Assembly: GCA_963675135.1 (NCBI GenBank)
Contig: OY776122.1
Coordinates: 78,750,472 to 78,814,471, forward strand
DNA from: Galeopsis tetrahit
Lineage: Eukaryota > Streptophyta > Magnoliopsida > Lamiales > Lamiaceae
Reading direction: 5' to 3'
Length of the DNA stretch: 64,000 bases
Shown here: in pieces, positions 60,852 through 64,000 of the stretch
Layout of the letters: each line of letters begins with the position of its first letter
Position numbering within the stretch: position 1 is the first letter of the stretch
Notes under the pieces: generated by a model
Told to the model about the DNA's origin: nothing
Database searches by the model: none
The model's input: only the letters and a program-made list of their open reading frames with translations
Position numbers and translations under genes: made by a program

Positions 60852-60888
60852 GAGGAGGAGCTGCGATGGGCGGCGATTGAGCAGCTTC
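60852..60888 (+). pseudogene. 37-bp relic of ABCG exon 1
   Basis: GAGGAGGAGCTGCGATGGGC and the following bases match exon 1 of genes A (near 17207) and C. It encodes EEELRWAAIE.L, with two base changes. It lies directly after upstream copy w, as expected for the remains of another ABCG gene. Confidence 0.8.
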
Positions 60889-61688
60889 ATTAGAGCTGAA
60901 TTCTCACTTTTATCTTTTCATTAGAGCTGCGATGGCCTACTTCAATCGTTCGCGGTCGCAGCTCCTCCCTCTCCCGTTCGCGGCCGCAGCCCCATCCCCT
61001 TCCCTTCGCGGCCGCAACCCCTCCCACTCCCCTTCATCGAACCCAGCTACCCACGCCGCCGCCGTTCGAAGGTAAGTTTTTTTTTTTTTCAATTTTTACA
61101 GTTTTTCAAAAAAATTAGGGTTTTGAAAATTTAGGAAAATTAGGGTTTTTAGTAGTTCGGGAATTATTTTCGAACATATCGAGTTTGTTTTGGAAAAAAT
61201 TTCGAACATATTGCGTTTGTTTTGAAAAAAATTTCGAACAACTTTTTGTTTTGGAAAAAATTTCGGACAAGATGTTCGAATTTTTTTTCCGAACAAATCT
61301 AAGTTGTTTTGAAATTTTTTTCGAACATATTGGGTTTGTTTTGGTAAAATTTTCGAACATCTCAACTTTGTTTTGTTAAAATTTTCGAACATGTGAAGAT
61401 TTTATTTTTGTTGTTGAAATTTTGAATTTTTTTTAGGATTTTTGATGTTTTGTTGTTGATGGTGGGAATCGGAATGAATCGCGTGTGAATCTGAATAGAT
61501 GGGTGTACTCATCCGGTTTTTTTTTAAAAAAACTACAAGAGGGGTAAAAACGTCTTTTCGCACCACCTCTGTGACAAAAAAAATTATCCGTGGGTGTACT
61601 CATAGGAAATCCGGGTGCCTTTAGCCGCGCCCAACTTTAAAACTTAAATAGCCCAATGGACCAAAGCCCATTCCATCCCTTTCCTTGC
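60889..61688. other. GC-rich block plus ~33-bp degenerate tandem repeats
   Basis: 60945-61075 is GC-rich (repeats of cgttcgcggccgcag). 61160-61395 holds about seven degenerate units of gtttgttttggaaaaaattt followed by cgaacatatt. The words gggtgtactcat occur at 61501 and 61594. The layout resembles the inverted-repeat elements at 28800 and 30101, but I could not find a left end. No credible gene. Confidence 0.5.
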
Positions 61689-61974
61689 GGGTTTGACTAT
61701 ATGCACCTCCATTTTGGAGAGATGCACTCCCCCTTTCAATTTTGTAATAAAATAATAAAGTAAAAAACCTAAAATACCCTTCATTAAATATACATTAAAT
61801 ATACAGTACTAGATGCACCCCCTACTCACCCCCTTCATGTCTTTCACCTTTTCCTAACCCACAACTTTCGGTCGCCGGCGACACCATTTCCGGCGACCAT
61901 CAAGCTCAAAAAAAATACAGAAATCAACCATACACACAAAATATTTACAATTTTTTTTTATAATTTTCGATCAA

Positions 61975-62040
61975 CCAGTGTCGATCACATACAACTCCCG
62001 TCGACAACTCGTTGTCGACGGGAGTGTATGTAGTCGACAC
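61975..62040. repeat. Imperfect hairpin with GTCGAC centre
   Basis: CCAGTGTCGATCACATACAA and the inverse of CTACATACACTC... pair around CGTCGACAAC / GTTGTCGACG with a 2-base loop. A few mismatches. Confidence 0.7.
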
Positions 62041-62068
62041 GGTTTCGTCGAAAATTAAAAAAAAAATT

Positions 62069-62164
62069 CCATTTTCGACTATGTAATGTCGATCAAATAC
62101 ACCCTTGTCGACAAATTGTTGTCGACGAGGGTGTATTTGATCGACATTACATAGTCGAAAATGG
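62069..62164. repeat. 96-nt near-perfect hairpin, 46-bp arms
   Basis: The arms start CCATTTTCGACTATGTAATG and end with the inverse CATTACATAGTCGAAAATGG; the loop is attg. Only one arm position differs, and it would form a G-U pair in RNA. Confidence 0.92.
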
Positions 62165-62815
62165 AAAAAAAAAATTAAAAAAAGTAGGGTTTTCTGTTTT
62201 TTCTGGACAAAACTGGTTTTCTGCTTTTTTTTTTTTTTTTTTTTTTGCAGAAAACCCTTGGGAGGAGGGCAAATCTGGGCTGGCCTAGGGGTGGATCGGC
62301 GTCGGAGAGGGGGTGGGGAGGGAGCGGCCGCGGCGGCCGATAGAAGGGAGCGGTCGCGCGGCCGCATATCTTCAGTTTTTTTTTTACAGATGGGAGGAGG
62401 AAGGGGGCAAACCTGGGGGTCGGCGTCGGACGGGAGGGGGATGGGGCGGCGGCGCGAGTGCAGAGCTTCAGTTTTTTTTTTTAAACGGAGGGGAGGGGGC
62501 GGCCGCGGCGAGGGTGGGTGGGCGTCGTCGGCGACGACGGGGGTGGGGTGGGGTGGGCGTCGCCGGCGACTGGTGGGTGGTGTTGAGGAGGGGGTGGGTT
62601 GGGGGAAATGGGGAGGAAGAAGATGAAGGGTTGGGGGGTGTGTGTAGTAATAGGGTTTTTATGAAGGGAGGGTATTTATGACAATTTAGGAGGGGTGTGT
62701 GCCAATTTGATGGGTGTGTATAAATCGGGGGATTGCATCTCTCCGAAATGGAGGTGCATATAGTCAGACCCTTTCCTTGCAGCATCCAGGCCCAAATTTG
62801 TTTCCCTTACATTTA

Positions 62816-63671
62816 GGGTACCACTAATAACACCCCAAAATATGTTATACATACCTCATCATTTTAAAAATAAAAATAGATAATTGTAAAATGACTAAGT
62901 AACCCTTATACAAATTAAAGATAATTTTAAAAAAAAAAATGAAAAAATCTTAAAAAATGTAATTAAAATCTGAAAAGTATTTTAAAATATTAATAAAATC
63001 TTAAAAAAATAATTAATTTAAATAAATCAAATATTTTTTTAAATATAATCTGAAAAATTAAATATTTAAAAAAAAAAACATGTTCAAAAAAAATTCAAAA
63101 ATTAATTAAAAATAAATAAATTCGTAAATTTTTTAATAAATCGTAAAAAATAATTACTTAAAAAATCAATTAAAATTAAGAATTCGAATAATGATAAATA
63201 AAATCTAAAAAATTTAAAATCACCTAAATCTTAGGAATTAATTAAATTAATTATAAATATTAAAAATATAATTCCTTTTAATTATTTTTAAAATTTTAGT
63301 TGAAATTTTTAAATTTTATTTAGCTTTATTTTATTTTAAAGATTTTATTTTTTAATTAAATATTTAATTGATTTTTCTTTATTATTTAATTTATTTTTTT
63401 TTAAATAATCCTTAATTTTTTTAATTTTTTAATTGATTGATCCATTTTTAAATGATTTTTAAAATTTAGCTGATTTTTTTTAATTTTATTAATTTTAAAT
63501 TTTATATATTTTTAAAGATTTAGTTAATTTTTATTAGTTATGAGAGTTAAAGGGTACATATGAAATAATTGTGGTGTGTATAATAATAAAAATTGAATTT
63601 TAAATTTTAATGGAGTGTGTTTAACATTTGGAGTGTGTATAACATTTTATGGGGTGTTATTAGTCTCACCC
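62816..63671. mobile_element. AT-rich non-autonomous DNA element with 8-bp duplication
   Basis: Left end GGGTACCACTAATAACACCC, right end inverse GGGTGTTATTAGTCTCACCC, flanked by TACATTTA on both sides (62808-62815, 63672-63679). The terminal repeats continue to about 40 bp (atgttatacata / tgtataacat). The interior is nearly pure A/T. An 8-bp duplication points to hAT or a relative; the class is not firm. Confidence 0.8.
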
Positions 63672-63835
63672 TACATTTATCAGTGAAGCTTCTTTTATTT
63701 TTATGGAGTGATGAGGTAGGTCTCATGAGTCATGAGTCATCTTTTTTAATGTAATGGTCTTCTTTAAAAAAAATTAACATTGATACTCATTTAATTGAAC
63801 ATTTTACACGTGTTTTAATGTAAAAATTATTTATT

Positions 63836-64000
63836 ACTCCCTCCGTCTCAATTATATAGGCTTATTTTTCTTTTATGAATGTTCCATTTAAATAGACTTG
63901 TTTCCATGCGAGGAAATTTTTTTTTTGGTCCTGTAAGTTTAGAATATTCCAAAATAAATAATTTAAGTTTCAACTTTACAAAATACGTCCTTTAAGTTTT
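63836..64000. mobile_element. Stowaway-like MITE, left end, cut by window edge
   Basis: TTACTCCCTCCGTCTCAATT begins the element. The right end lies outside the window. Confidence 0.55.

Larger units (their letters stand above)
61689..62771. mobile_element. Mutator-like element, 1083 bp, same family as 31143-32362
   Basis: Termini GGGTTTGACTATATGCACC and GGTGCATATAGTCAGACCC with a perfect 9-bp duplication TTTCCTTGC (61680-61688, 62772-62780). It holds two hairpins (61975-62040, 62069-62164) and a GC-rich leader-like block (62260-62640), placed in the opposite order to 31143-32362, so it is inserted in the other orientation. No transposase. Confidence 0.9.

Noticed and set aside
62258..62681. 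Two 122-codon glycine/arginine-rich frames
   Set aside because: Low-complexity reading of the GC-rich MULE interior; no domain, and overlapping frames.

Overview
This is plant nuclear DNA, from a eudicot (species not determined). Genes are split by AT-rich GT-AG introns, and the intergenic space is filled with MITEs, hAT-, Mutator- and pogo-like elements, LINE and SINE copies and one Ty1/copia element. No CRISPR, rRNA or free-standing tRNA gene was seen.

Layout. 1-3.1 kb: a Stowaway-like MITE, a short LINE-like retroposon and a 520-bp hAT element. 3.1-4.9 kb (minus): a complete four-exon FQR1/WrbA-type NAD(P)H:quinone oxidoreductase, 204 aa. 5.9-12.3 kb (minus): a complete eleven-exon anthranilate synthase alpha subunit, 567 aa. 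17.1-24.9 kb (plus): gene A, a complete 18-exon ABCG31/PDR3-like full-size transporter, 1413 aa. 25.3-27.9 kb: copy B, a chimera lacking the 5' exons and the whole second ATP-binding domain, yet open for 682 codons. 28.8-34.6 kb: a nest of inverted-repeat transposons with GC-rich interiors, minisatellites and GTCGAC-centred hairpins. 37.5-39.7 kb: two further copies of the ABCG upstream region, the second fused to a decayed piece of the anthranilate synthase gene. 45.3-53.3 kb: gene C, a second complete ABCG31-like gene with exactly the coding length of A. 54.2-58.8 kb: a nearly intact copia element. 59.4-60.9 kb: two more ABCG upstream copies and a 37-bp relic of ABCG exon 1. 61.7-63.7 kb: another hairpin-bearing Mutator-like element and an AT-rich 8-bp-TSD element.

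The main story is a segmental duplication. The unit [anthranilate synthase 5' end (minus) - intergenic - ABCG31-like (plus)] occurs twice (about 12.1-25 kb and 39.3-53.5 kb), with extra promoter-only copies and a chimeric middle gene as debris of unequal exchange. Functionally, anthranilate synthase starts tryptophan/indole synthesis in plastids, FQR1 detoxifies quinones in the cytosol, and ABCG31-type pumps export terpenoid-like small molecules (ABA and pollen-coat lipids are reported for the family). Nothing here shows that the three gene types act in one pathway. All splice models were read by eye and all were checked to keep frame.
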